Positions 35,801 to 47,723 of a stretch of DNA of 64,000 nt are shown in pieces (the first letter of the stretch is position 1; each line of letters opens with the position of its first letter). The DNA is taken from contig OZ026616.1 of assembly GCA_964020975.1 (NCBI GenBank), forward strand, positions 80,386,474 through 80,450,473, written 5' to 3'. The position numbers and the translations under genes are program-made. Source of the stretch: Hermodice carunculata. Lineage: Eukaryota; Annelida; Polychaeta; Eunicida; Amphinomidae. The notes under the pieces are model-generated. The model saw only the letters and a list, made by a program, of their open reading frames with translations, was not told the DNA's origin and searched no databases.

Positions 35801-36911
35801 GGTTTCACAAACTAAACAGTTCCATCAGTTTTATGTGAAAACAATTTAAAGAAAGATTAAAATTATATCATGGATCACAATACATCTTTCATTTCAGTAA
35901 AAAAATCATCACAATACAACCAATGGTCTGTCATAGCCTTAATATGTTTCTTCAAAATGACACAAGTAGGAGGATGATTATGCCTTGATATTCCTCAGTT
36001 TTCAATGCAGGGGATTTACAAACAACACTAAACAAAGCAGTTTCCTTTATAAATGTAGGATCGACTTTTTTGTCCATGTTAAACATGTGGAGTAAAAGCA
36101 AAACTGGGATTGGAAACTGTCATCTCAGGTAGAAACTCATAAAAAACACCGATAATTTTTTAATCGCAGGTTTTTAGGTTAAATGAGGAAATATAGGACA
36201 TAAAGGGAATTTTCAGCAATATACAGGAAACTATAGGGTAGTCTTAAAATATAGGAGAAAGAGGCCTGCTTGTATTCAAGTACCTGCATGCGAAAAGTTA
36301 CAAAGAATATAACTGTCCAGGTCAATAGCTTTTCTCGCCATGCTTTGAGTGCACTACCCTAGAAGCACACCTTCGAAAGCTGTTGATTCAGTTAAAAATA
36401 TGGCCCTGAAAGTATTAAATAATATATCACATTCCTCAGCAGAGCATTCGTTTAATAAATTAGTAGAATAAGATATAATCAGGTTAATAGCAGTTGAGTT
36501 GAACAAAGTACCTGTTGATATAACATAATCACACTCACAAAATTGATGAATAATTGTGTCTTTTTACTCTCAAAAATTAAAGTGTTCTGATTCTATTAAT
36601 TTATACTTGTAGAATTGTGCATTAAGAGTTACAAATCTATGTAAACAGTCAAACTGTAAACTTTGTAGTCCTGTTTCAAAAGTACATCTAAAGGGTAAAA
36701 TATGAATTTGTCCCTAGTTATTTTCACTTGAATCAAAATTCCATCCAATGTTGCCAAGGTGTTGGGGTCAGCAAATTATCAGAAAATATTAATGTCCAAT
36801 AAACTTCTTTACATTGGATAATTTTTTTTCCTTTAGATGTTTAGAACTGCCACATCTGAAATATTTTATGGTGTTCAATCAATAAAAATTGTTTTAGCAG
36901 GACCTACATAC
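32874..36911 (-). other. Probable first intron, no recognised gene
   Basis: About 4 kb, with a diverged direct repeat (about 33951-34014 and 34085-34147, sharing TTGACCTAGTTTCCATG), a C-run at 34542-34560 and long AT-rich stretches. A plus-strand frame at 33667-33957 contains a hydrophobic segment but no supporting context. Confidence 0.45.
33951..34150. repeat. Two diverged direct repeats of about 65 bp, 134 bp apart
   Basis: Both copies carry TTGACCTAGTTTCCATG followed by GTCAGATAACA-like and TGGTCTT blocks. Confidence 0.7.
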
Positions 36912-36991
36912 CTAGTAGTGGTCCCAACTAGCCATAGAGTGAGCCTTCCAGTCACAAACTGAGCCAGAGGGATCCCATTTTGGAATGCCAT
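36912..36991 (-). CDS. Possible first coding exon of the mosaic gene
   Basis: An ATG at 36991 in a strong context (AACATGG) begins MAFQNGIPLAQFVTGRLTLW and reaches the donor CTAG|GTATGT after 26 codons plus two bases. That phase (2) is exactly the one required by the acceptor of the exon at 32873. If joined, the hydrophobic run would begin about 35 residues from the start, more like a type II signal anchor than a cleaved signal peptide. The frame stays open upstream to a TAG near 37069. The evidence is phase and context only, over a 4-kb intron, so this is a hypothesis. Confidence 0.3.
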
Positions 36992-37069
36992 GTTGAAGAA
37001 ATGCCATGCATGAGCAGTGACTATAGATGAGATCAAGCTAAGTGCAGCAATGCAAGGCAGCTTCAACTA

Positions 37070-37636
37070 TGAAAGAGACTGACAGGAGAGCACACAAACC
37101 ATCTGATGCACTCTCTTTTGAATCCATTAATCATTGGACTTCATTGAATTTTTTATTGTTTGAAGGCTTTCAACTGGTTGCTGGATTAATGTTTTCAATG
37201 GTTCCTTTATAATTTCCTTCCTTTTATAACATCAATTGTTCGAAACAAAACAACAGAGAAAAAATTCATATTACGAAAGCGATAGAAAAAGCTCATACAA
37301 AATCTGTGGGCACAAAATTTTTCATGTCTTGGGTATGACAGTACATAACAATAAAAAAAGGTATAACAGCCTACAAAAATGTACTTTTACTTTGAAACTC
37401 TGGCCGCTTTTACAACAGAGTCTGGAGCACTTTTGTGCTCTCTATTATGCTTAAAAGATATTTGTAAAAGTTTCTGACATTCATTTATTTTATTTGTCAA
37501 GTTATTTTTAGTGTGCACGAAATGTAATTAAAGGGCACAAGTCTCTTGAAATAAAAAAAGATGGGATATTCATTTTTTATTTGATAAATTTATGTTATTA
37601 AGATATATTAATATATATATGTGTGGGGGGGGGTTG

Positions 37637-37689
<53 letters not shown>

Positions 37690-38720
37690 GGCTTCATAAA
37701 CCTGCTCCATCAGTGTAAAATATATTGCAACCTGGCTAGGATAACATACTTCTAAATTTGTGCATGCTATTCATATGATCAACTCAAACATTACTTTTAA
37801 TTTTTTGGCAGCATTGATACGATATATACACAAAGCATGGAGATTCTAAATGATATCTGCCTGGATATTACTACAGCATATTTATATATAACCCTTTTTG
37901 ACCTTTTCACTGAACATACCTTTCTTAAGATATCCAAACAGCACAGAAAACTTTTCTTTCCCAAGCAAAAGTAGTAATGCACATATGCACTGGTCGAAAA
38001 AAAGAAGTAAATGTTTTGGTCCGAATGTTCCCTTTAATTTTGATTATGATATATTTAAAACATGGACACTAAAACTTGTTAAAAAAAGACATTTCAGTGA
38101 GGAGAAGGCACCAGCTTTGTCAATTTGTATAAAGGTTTGTTACAGGTTGGCGGTAGCCTTGAGAAAAAAAGCGTAAAAATAAACCAAATATCATATATAA
38201 GGCTCATATTGAAACTTATTAACCTCTCTGTGTCTTCCAAAATTCCAGTTGATCGTGTCATTGTTGATTTAATGTGAGTGCCGAGCTCTGGATAATTCTA
38301 GTTTGTTCCCATGCAAAATCATAGATATTCAGACACTTACTAAAAGATAGACTACATAATGCAGTATCTCAATTTTTGCCTTTCATTTTCGTTATCCTCT
38401 ACATTGTCGTGTCCCGAGATGTCATTGAATGTTCTTCAATAGACCTATTACAATATGTACATAAAAGGAGTTGTTTGTTTCAAAAACAAAGCTACCTATA
38501 GAAGAGTTTTCTTGCAGTCACTGAGACAAGAGGTACTGGAAACAAGACAAACATCAGCCCTTAACAAGACAAACATAAGCCAAAAATATTTATACAGATT
38601 TCAAGTTTAAACATCCAAATAGTATCGACTATAAACTGTATTTTTGTTTTAGTAAAATTTATATTCTTAGTGTTACTTTTTTACATTTGTATCCATCTAC
38701 ATGATTAAATGTGAAAAATA
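37070..38720. other. Non-coding sequence, no recognised gene
   Basis: It holds a (GT)n tract at about 37638-37688 preceded by a G-run and several AT-rich stretches. No exon or transposon was recognised. If the exon at 36912-36991 is real, the promoter of the mosaic gene should lie here; I see no convincing TATA box. Confidence 0.45.
37638..37688. repeat. (GT)n microsatellite
   Basis: About 25 GT units. Confidence 0.96.
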
Positions 38721-38729
38721 CGATAAATT

Positions 38730-38815
38730 TATGTCGACCTGTATGGGATTCGAACCCACTACCTTCGGCACATGTCAATATTATGAGCTGCAAATTAAGC
38801 CAACTAAGGACACCT
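38730..38815 (-). mobile_element. tRNA-derived SINE head, minus strand
   Basis: The reverse complement contains a perfect B box, GGTTCGAATCC (38746-38756), inside a T-arm-like GTGGGTTCGAATCCCAT. Upstream is an A-box-like TGGCTTAATTTG and a GCTCATAAT anticodon-like region resembling elongator tRNA-Met. The acceptor stem does not close, so this is a SINE head or tRNA relic and not a functional tRNA. Its body would extend toward lower coordinates; the 3' end was not found. Confidence 0.6.
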
Positions 38816-39149
38816 GTTCTTTTTGCACATGTCCAAAACAGATCACATGACAGAACTGTAAACCACGAGGGTTAACCACAAACATATTTGGATTTCTGGT
38901 TTTGCTTTATATGTTTACAGTGTTCCAGGAGCTAAGCCCTATGTAATACACCAAATGGTGTAGGCCACTGGAGAAATATTTATGACTTTTTCAGGGGGCC
39001 AAAAAGTTGTGTGTTCATATAAATTTTGGTCTACTTAGAATGTCATGTTTAAATGATCCGTGTGCCACATAAATATACATGAAGTGCCCATATAGTACTC
39101 TCAAATTTTACAAGCCCTTTCATGCATTTCGTGCATAGAAGACATAGGG

Positions 39150-39240
39150 GAATTTGGTGCAGTTGGTATGTGCATTTCCCATTTTCGGCCAGGTAATTGG
39201 TGCAGAGGGTTGATGGTTCAAGACCCGGTCGTTCCATGGT
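39150..39240 (+). mobile_element. tRNA-derived SINE head, plus strand
   Basis: TGGTGCAGTTGG (39155-39166) matches the polymerase III A box and GGTTCAAGACC (39215-39225) matches the B box. The 48-bp spacing is longer than in most tRNAs, and no acceptor stem closes. The sequence continues into AT-rich sequence with TTCAATTC-type repeats near 39346-39380. Confidence 0.6.
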
Positions 39241-39546
39241 CACAAAACATAATGTGTGCAGGAGTTATATTCTGCTTGACGGAATGAATGTACTCCAAAT
39301 GCCTCATAGCTCAGGAAAGATTCATTTTGCACTATTATATGAAGAAAAGATTCAATTCAACTCAATTTTGTCAATTCAAAATTCCTTTATTCGACCAACC
39401 ATACTACATATATCTGTGGCTGCATATAACCTGTATCATATGATAGAATAAGAAAAACCAAGCATGTAACAATTTAAATAGATGAATTGCATTTGAGCTT
39501 GTACAAATATTTACTATAAATGAATTTGCTTATGAATCAATCACAA

Positions 39547-39770
39547 AAATGGATGTAACGTGCGCAGTGCAGGCTGTGATTTTTGCATGCCCCCATGAAC
39601 TTCCCATTGGCCCATCAGGCCACGTGGTCCACGGCTGTACCAATCACTAGTTTGTAGGTCCCTTCATCATAGTGTCCTTTTTAGCGTGGGTCAGGAAAGC
39701 TGGCCATTCATTCTCACCGTGGACTTTAATTTATTGTTTTCTCTTAGTGAGTGGCAGTTTTAACTGTCCT
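39547..39770 (+). repeat. Split direct repeat A1 of the Ngaro fossil
   Basis: It begins ATGGATGTAACGTGCGCAGT and recurs at 46918-47139 (A2). Confidence 0.88.
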
Positions 39771-40069
39771 AGTATGTTAGAGACTAATGAGATATCTTCA
39801 GGATAGACCGTTGCCTTTTATCGGGTTCCATTGACCAACACAATGGGACCGGCAAAAGAAAGTTGCCCAGTCTAAGAAACTTGGACTCTTGGAGAGCAGT
39901 TCGGACCCATCCCCGGGAGGTGCAATGCATGTTACCCATGCTTCAAGGCAAGTTATCTAGTTACTGTTCATTTGGAGTATGGGATCCCCCAACCATTAGC
40001 CTTTAGGTTAATTTCTGTTTGTCTTCCATTTTAGTCCAGTTCTCAGCCCGCACGTTGTAAACAAACAAG

Positions 40070-40693
40070 ATGGTGGCTGCATATCAAAGCAGACCCAGCA
40101 TGGTGTTCTTGGGGCATAGTTACATTCACTGCCTGCACGATTTCATTGCTACGGTGGATCACTCAGACATTCAGTTTGATTTCAGATTGAGTGGTATCTT
40201 CGGTCCCGTTAATGTACATTTTGAAGGCATAGGTGGGGCCCACATCCTCCAGGTGATCAACAATATGGCCTCGGTCCTCGTTCAACAACCATTTCCAGCG
40301 AAGGTTGTAGTGATGCAGATTGGGGGCACTGATATTGCATATTGGACGGGCCATGAAACTCTAGCCTACCATGTTGTATCCGCGGCTGAGTACATCCATT
40401 TGGGCTTGGGCGTAGACCAAGTCGTAATATCTCAGTTATTTTACAGAGATTGTTCCTGGGTGCCTGACTATAACAACCTCGTGATCAACGTGAATTTTAC
40501 CATAAGCAGGAAGATTTCACACTACCAGGGGAACAACATAGTCTTGTGGCGTCACAGTGGGTTTTGGGTGCCTGATGCCCGTCATTTGATCATGCTTTCA
40601 GATGGTATCCATTTCAACGATGATGGGAATGAGAAAAATTACAAGGGCTTGCAAAGCTGTTTAGTGCAAGCTCTAAAACGGGCTCTGCACTAA
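40070..40693 (+). pseudogene. SGNH-hydrolase-like frame of the Ngaro fossil
   Basis: A 207-codon open frame starting MVAAYQSRPSMVFLGHSYIH. The GHS block near residue 15, an IGGTDI block near residue 85 and a SDGIHFNDDG block near the C-terminus match the Ser, Gly/Asn and Asp-His blocks of SGNH hydrolases. Hydrolase frames of this kind are known passengers of Ngaro-type and some DIRS-type elements; their role in the life cycle is unsettled. It is the best-kept coding part of this element. Confidence 0.75.
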
Positions 40694-43600
40694 ACTTTTG
40701 TCTAGAAAGATGGTCGAGTTACAATTTCATTTGGCATTCTCCTTACCCTAGGGTCATACACGCCGCCCCCCCCCCCTTTTTTTTCAGGGCAGGAAACTCA
40801 GCAATTGTGATGTGTTGATCCAATCAGCCTAGGAACAATTTAGATTACATTAATTTCTTTATCTTTAGCTTGGCTCATGTATTCCATGGCGATGTTAACT
40901 TGTGAATTCAGTGATAACTGAGATAGTTTGAGAGGCTATTCTTCAACCATTGCTTTACATTACTATTTTATGTTACTTTTACACCCTGCATTATTTCAGC
41001 TGCCATCCGTGGCCATACTGGAACATTCTTCTGTGAACAGGAGGCTTAATTGAGCAACAAGTTTTCCTGTTTCCCCGTTTTGCTTGGTGAAATTTCACCT
41101 CTCCAACTTCTTGGTGGATTCAATGTGGGGCCTCTTGCCCGCAGGGTTTTTAATTACTGGAGCTCCAGCTTGTAGTATTCTTTGTGTACCTGGATAAACC
41201 CAGGCAGTTATTGAACTCAAGGGCTTTGCACCCATGCTGTTTACTTTAGTCTAAAGCAACTAAATAGAGCATAACTAGTGTATTTTATAGCTCATGTTTC
41301 TGGAATGTAGGCAAACCCCAAAACATAAAATATAGAAAAGTAAATAAAGCCTTTGACGACAGGGTTAATTATATGTTCTATTTCTGTCTCGGTCTTGCAT
41401 TTTTGATTGCAGCATGCCAATCAAAACACGTGGCTAGCAGAACCCCCTCCACCCTGAGGTTGTTAAGAAAAGAGGGAGACCTTGCAAGAACCCACCTGCT
41501 GAAGAGCCTTTGGCCCCAGATCCTACCTCAGAGAATACAAACCTATCTCCTCTGGAGTCACATATACACCAGTTAGAAGAAGCATTAAACCAGAGGCCTG
41601 GGACTTCATCCAGCTCACAACAAAATGTGACACCGTCCATTCCCTCCCAACAGGCGGACAATGATTCTTCCTCAGATGAGTAAAGCGAAGTGGGCCCACC
41701 TCATTAACCACCCAAGAACAGGCCCTACCCACAAAAAAAAGAAGAATCCAAGAGTCAGAGGGCTCCCCACAAGGATGGAGAGGACATTCCGTCAGAATCT
41801 GTAAACTTAAGCAATGGTAATTTTGATAATCTGTTGGAATCGTCAGATGATAGCAGACATTCCTCCGGGCCATGAAAGGGCCACCACAGAAACATAAGGG
41901 CCAAATCTTCTATCAGAAAACATAAACGTCGGGCCTGTTCCACTGATTCATCATCTGATTCATCTTCATCCTCAACTTCATCTTGATTTGACAGGTTTTC
42001 CAAACCTAGTTTTAATTCAGTAGGATTAGTTTGGAGGATAGGGTCCTCTCTTAATTGAAACGTAAAACTTGGAGGAACGAATACATAGAGCTTAGTGACC
42101 TGCTGGCCGAAGCACGCAGGCCGGGATATCTGTTTGAGAGCAAGAAAGCTAAAAAGAAGAACAAGGTTTATATTAACAGCTTATAGGACTGGGTCAGCGC
42201 ACTTAACATTTATGTCATGGTTTACTTAGCCAAATTCCAGGAAGAAGTTGGTAGTATTATGCAGTATACTCACATTGTGATGGAACTGTCGAAGTTAGGT
42301 GGGGACTGGTTTGCCTATGATAAGAACTTCAGAATGGGAAGATCTTGCACTGAAGAAGTTAGTTGGAATCAGCTAGATGCTGAACTCTATATGCAGTTAA
42401 GAAACAGCAGGCATCCCAATCTCTCAAATCAGTTGCCCTTTTGTGGGAGGAACAGGTCAAGCCCCAGCAGCAGACCTCGCATTATGCTCTCACCAGGCAC
42501 CTGCTGGAAATTCCATGCTGGTAAAACCTGCACTGGTGTCTCATTCCAGCACACCTGTTTCCAATGCAATGGGTTTCATCCAGTGTTCAAATGCAGAAAT
42601 AGGAACCAATCAAATAAAATTAGGGGTAGGCAAGCTTACCAAAGTAACAGTATCAGGACAAATGAACGTGAATCACCAGAGACCGCCTCCCAAAGTAGCC
42701 AACAGGATCATGGCAACACAACACAGTCCAACTCGCGTCCTATTAATGACGGTAGTAACCAGCCCCACACAATCTTCCAACTCCCATCAAACCTAAAGCA
42801 TTGGTAGTCTTGTTAGAAGGTTATAATGTAGACAAGGCAGATTTTGTGCTTTCAGGCTTCACCTGGGCCATAATGGGCCTCCTACCCATATGCACTCAAA
42901 CAACCTTTCATCTGCTCGAGCAGCACCACAAGTTGTTACAGACAAATTAATAAAGGAAATAGAGTTGGCTCAAGTGGCAGGATCATTTACAGAACCCCCT
43001 TTTACCCCTTTCCATGTGTCCCCATTAGGCGTTATCCCAAAGAAACAACCAAATGCTTTCAGGCTCATACACCACCTTTCATTTCCAAAAGGGGAATCTA
43101 TAAACGATGCAATACCTAAAGAATTTTGCTTGGTTCAGTATAAAACTATTCAAGACGCCATTGCAGCTATTCTTGCATGTGGTTCCACTTGTTTTTTAGG
43201 CAAAACAGACCTAGAATCAGATTTTAGACAGATTTTGGTCCGTATGTCGCAATACCCCCTGCTAGGCTCTCAGTGGCAAGGCCGATACTGGTATGACAGG
43301 TGCTTACCGATGGGAGCTTCCAGCTCTTGTGCAATCTTCGATAGAGTAAGCTCAGCTCTTTTGTGGATTGCAACAAAACAAATGCCTGGTATCTACATAT
43401 GTAAAGTTTTGTACGATTTCGCCTTCATTAGTAATTCAGAAGCCGCAACAGCAAAAGCAAATATTCTTAGACATATGTAACATATCAGGCTTCTTAGTTG
43501 CACATGAGGAAATGATGGGCCCGGGCAGATTGCTTCCATTTCTTGGTATCACCCTGGATTCTTTGAACATGGAGGCCAGGCTGCCGCCCAACAAGCTAGA

Positions 43601-43943
43601 GAAACGTAAACAACACATTAAAAGCTTGCTTCAGAAACGTAGTGTGCGCCTACGTGAACTACAGTCTGTATTAGGGCTACTTAACTTTGCATGTTCAGTT
43701 GTGGTACCAAGCAGGGCTTTCCTCAGGTGCTTGCACAATCTCACAGTAGGCGTGAAAGAGCCTTATCACTACATTTGTTTGAACAACGAGACTAAACAAG
43801 ACTTAAGTGTGTGGCTACATTTCCTTGAGCATTATGATGGCAAGTCATTTTTCCTTTCCTCTGCTGTTCAGACTTATAGAGCACTGCAGCTTTACACTGA
43901 CAGCCCAGGTGCAATTGGTTTTGGCACGCTTTGCTGTACTTCA

Positions 43944-44640
43944 GTAACTTTCATTGTTACCCACTCGTGTGTGTTTTGTTGGTGCTAAATTATAGAATAG
44001 GTATAACTTATGCTGCCCGAAAGTAAAGTTAAACAGGGTACTATGTTAAGCCAATTGGATCTGTTTGCTTTTATTTTTCCTATAGTTATATATAACGATA
44101 GGGGAACTAGTATGTTTCTTATCCACCAACTTATGTGTGTTATGCCCGGTGCTAAGTTATAGAGTAGGTGTAACTTTAAATGAAAGATGAACCAGTATCT
44201 TTCTTATTTACCCACATGTGTGTTATGTCTGATGCCAAGTTATAGAATGTAGTCGAGTTGTGCTGTAGATTTTTTTTTTAAATATCTGGCACTGTTACTT
44301 TGTATTTGAAAATTTACATAGACTTGTTTCTGTATGTGTTCATGGACTGTCAACTTAATATACTCAGGTGCTGAAGGATCACCAACTTGTACTTTTGGAA
44401 ACCCATCGTATAACAGTGAATTAATCAGATTGATGTATTGAATTGCTGTTACTCTATTTTGTATGTTTTTATTGCTTTGTTCGTGCAAGTATTCATAGAT
44501 TGCCAACATAATTCACTCAGTGTCTTATCTGATATTAGTTTATATTTGTATGTATTCGTAATTCATAGATACCTATTGCTAACCCAATGTAAAATGAGTC
44601 TACATAGACTCTATTTCAGTCAATAAAATTTTACTACTAC
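43944..44640 (+). mobile_element. 697-bp non-autonomous retroposon inserted in the Ngaro fossil
   Basis: The insertion is flanked by a 7-bp duplication, TACTTCA (43937-43943 and 44641-44647), and lies within the RNase H region. It ends CAATAAAATTTTACTACTAC, a simple-repeat tail typical of LINE-mobilised elements. Its 5' part has three diverged copies of a unit containing GTGCTAAGTTATAGAGTAGG (near 43980, 44150 and 44235). It starts with GTAACTTTCATTGTTAC, a short inverted repeat. There is no coding capacity. The clean flanking duplication makes this a secure, later insertion. Confidence 0.82.
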
Positions 44641-45084
44641 TACTTCATGGTTCAATGGCAGATGGCCAGATTCATGGAAAAATTTCCCCATCACTGTATT
44701 AGAATTTTTCCCAATAGTTGCAGCAGTCCCAGTGTGGGGAAAGAGATTTGAAAATCAAAGAATTCTATTCCTGACTGACACCGAGGCCCTGGTTTCCATA
44801 ATAAACAGACAAACTTCCAAAAATGACCAAGTAATGTTTTTACTTAGAAAATTAGTATTTCACTGCCTTAAGCTGAACATTGTTTTTTCCTGCAACTGGA
44901 TCGCGGGAAAGAAAAATATTCTAGCTGACGCATTATCTCGTTTTCAGATGTCCGATTTCTGGAAGTGGGCAAGCTGGGCAGACTCCACTCCACACAGCCT
45001 GCCCGATGAAATAAAGCCTGACGTTATGAAAGACATGCCGAGTTCTTTATAGAATCTTCATTAGTGGCCTCCACCAGAAATGTA

Positions 45085-45644
45085 TTTGTGTCTTTTTGCC
45101 CAGAACCACTTCCTAGTAGTCAATATCCTATTCCGCAGTTCGAACTCTTTACTCTCCATAAGCTAACCTGTCCCTGTCTAACCTGTATATATATGGAATT
45201 ACTATTGTCTATATTGCACACGTTCCTCTGTAAAATTTTGACATAGGCTGTATCAGCCCAAATAAATTAAAGGGTCTTCAGCGGGTAACTACTCAACATG
45301 TTTCGGAGCCTTTTACCCGTACACGTCTCTCTGAGTAGCGGCTCCTTGCCTAAGCTAAATATTCAGCAAAGACAACCCACATAATAATGAATAAATATGA
45401 ACGTGGCAATTGATGAATTAGCTAAATATGTGAAGTTTTGCTTGTAAATGCAGAGCTTCATATCAAAGAAGAATACCTGTCAAACAAACCATAATTACCA
45501 AATTTTCATAGTACAGGTTCAGATAAGAACAATTTGACTTACCCCTGAACCAAAATGTACCCTTTCTAGCTGGACAGCTTTTCCTAGTTAAACCATCCGC
45601 CAATGTTTAACTGAAGTGGAAACAAGCTGGGGCATTATATTCAG
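45085..45644 (+). repeat. 560-bp dispersed unit, copy 2, inserted in the Ngaro fossil
   Basis: It is nearly identical to the reverse complement of 16154-16713 (about five differences). It sits in the linker between the RNase H and recombinase parts of the retroelement, and its content is unlike either. The host element's own repeats are far more diverged than these two copies, so the unit arrived later. Three complementary segment pairs at 45282-45345 are described separately. Confidence 0.85.
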
Positions 45645-46736
45645 AAAGGCATACGGGAGAGTTTGGGCTAAGTACGAGTCATTCGCCAGAGACGTTTTAG
45701 ACAGAAGGGCAAAACTCCCAATTTCGGTTAATGCGCTTGTCCTTTTAACAGCATTTTTACATCAGAACAAGGCTAGCGCCTCATACATTGCATCTGCCCT
45801 ATCAGCCATAAGCCATTTCCACAAGTTAGCTAGCTTACCAGACAATATGAAGCATTTTTCGGTCAACAGGGCTGCCATTGGAGCCAAGTAGCTCTCGCCC
45901 TCAGTAGACCTATGCCTTCCAATAACCATCAGTGTGCTGACCAACTTAATCTCGGCCTTGGCTTTAGTTCTGGAGCCGGAAAAAAGAACTGCCATGTTCA
46001 GAGCAATGTTCTCACTAGCTTTCGCTGCCTTCTTGCGCATCAGTGAAATGGCTCCAAAATCCTACAGGCAACAGCAAGTTGTTCTTCAGCTACATGATAT
46101 TAACTGGCAAGACAAGTCCCGTCCAATAGTGTCCATTCACCAATTCAAACACTGCACCAAACAAGGGCCTCAGACCATGCAGGTCCAAAAATCAGGCATC
46201 AAAAGCTCCAGGTCCACTATTTATGCTTGACAATAAGCCTTGCCTTCGGTGACAGTTCGACAGTGAGCTCAAAGCAACCCTGTCCTTTTGTAGATAGAGC
46301 ACATCATAATACAATGAACACTCTTTCAGAATTGGCGCAGCAACTGAGCCAGATGGACAAGGACTGCTGGCCTCAACCCCAACCTCCCCATACAGACAGC
46401 CAAGGACCGCTGTCGCCCACAGTCAAGGTTAGGATGCGCCAATTAGCTCAAGACTACAACCTTAGGTACACATTATTTCAGCGTAGCTCGCCAGATGGCC
46501 AAGGAACACTGGCATTTGCCTCGATATAGCATAGCCGTTTTGTGTCTGATGGCAAAGGACCACTTGCTTCAGTTTCACGGCTACTATAGCTATTATGCTG
46601 GATGGGCAAGGACCACCAGCTTACTGAGCATAGCTTTTTAGGTTTTTTTATGGGACCAAATTCTCAGAGTTACTTCATTTTACTTTAAATTTCATCCATT
46701 GCACTTGGGAGACATCCCCCCTTCAAGGCCACTGAT

Positions 46737-46917
46737 GGCAGTGTTGTCCTCCAAGGCAATGTATTTGCTCCAGTAGGGGGGCTGTGAGAAACTTCTGGTA
46801 GTTTTAGATTTCAGTTTAAGATTGTAGAATATTTAATAAACTTCTGTCACTCAGTGTGACCTCATATGACTGATTTCCAGATTTTGTTTATTTCTTGTGT
46901 GAGTGTGTGCGTGCATG
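46737..46917 (+). repeat. Split direct repeat B1 of the Ngaro fossil
   Basis: It begins GGCAGTGTTGTCCTCCAAGG and ends GTGCGTGCATG. It matches 47540-47723 and includes the shared AATAAACTTCTGTCACTCAG block. Confidence 0.88.
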
Positions 46918-47139
46918 AAATGGATGTCACGTGCGCAGTGCGTGGCATGATTTTTGCATGCACGAACTTCCTATTGGCCCATCAGGCCATGTGGTCTGCA
47001 GCTGTACTAATCACTAGTTTGTAGGTTGCTTCATAATAGCATCCTCTTTAGCGTGGGTCAGGAAAGCAGGCCATTCATTTCTCGCCACGGACCCTGATTT
47101 ATTGTTTTCTCTTTGTAAGCAGGAGTTTTAACTGTCCTA
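46918..47139 (+). repeat. Split direct repeat A2 of the Ngaro fossil
   Basis: It directly follows B1 and matches A1 (39547-39770), including AATCACTAGTTTGTAGGT and AGCGTGGGTCAGGAAAGC. Confidence 0.88.
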
Positions 47140-47539
47140 ATTTCCTTCCTCCCTCTCCTGCACCTCCATTTTCATTTTTCACTTGGGTATTTTCAGTGGA
47201 ACTGGGAGTATGTCAGTCATTAGTCATTTCAGTTCTCTTATTTTTCAGTACATGTATAGTGTGCAGAGAATTTTGTGCCTTGTCGTATGGATAAGACTTG
47301 TTTCCCAGCTTTGGGGGCCTGGGTTTCGTGACTGTGCCAAAACTTAAATTGTTTCGTGACTGATTGGATTACTTTAACCCTAGCCATGGTGGCTTGGGCT
47401 TTGTGACCATGCCAAAGTTATGTGTGTCATTGTGACTGTGCCAACACATCGGATTATTTCCACTGTGCCAAGACTTTATGGTTTAATTTTGACTATGCCA
47501 GGACTCAATAGTTTATTCGCATCTGCGTTCCATCCACTT

Positions 47540-47723
47540 GGCGGTGTTGTCCTCCAAGGCAACGTATTTGCCACAGTTCAGTAACGGGGCTGTGAGAAAC
47601 TTCCGGTAGTTTTAGATTTCAATTTCAGATCGTAGAATATTTAATAAACTTCTGTCACTCAGTGTGACCCCATACAACTGAATTTTTAGATTTTTTTTAT
47701 TTCTTGTGTGAGTGTGTGCATGC
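47540..47723 (+). repeat. Split direct repeat B2 of the Ngaro fossil
   Basis: The second copy of B1. It ends GTGTGTGCATG before an A-run and marks the right end of the element. Confidence 0.88.

Noticed and set aside
38730-38815. Functional tRNA gene
   Set aside because: The T-arm and boxes are good, but the acceptor stem does not pair.
45240-45350. Hammerhead or HDV-like ribozyme in the 560-bp unit
   Set aside because: A CTGAAGA string occurs on the minus strand, but it is not followed by a stem and GAAA. The stem order a b c a' b' c' does not fit the HDV fold because no third hairpin lies between b and a'.
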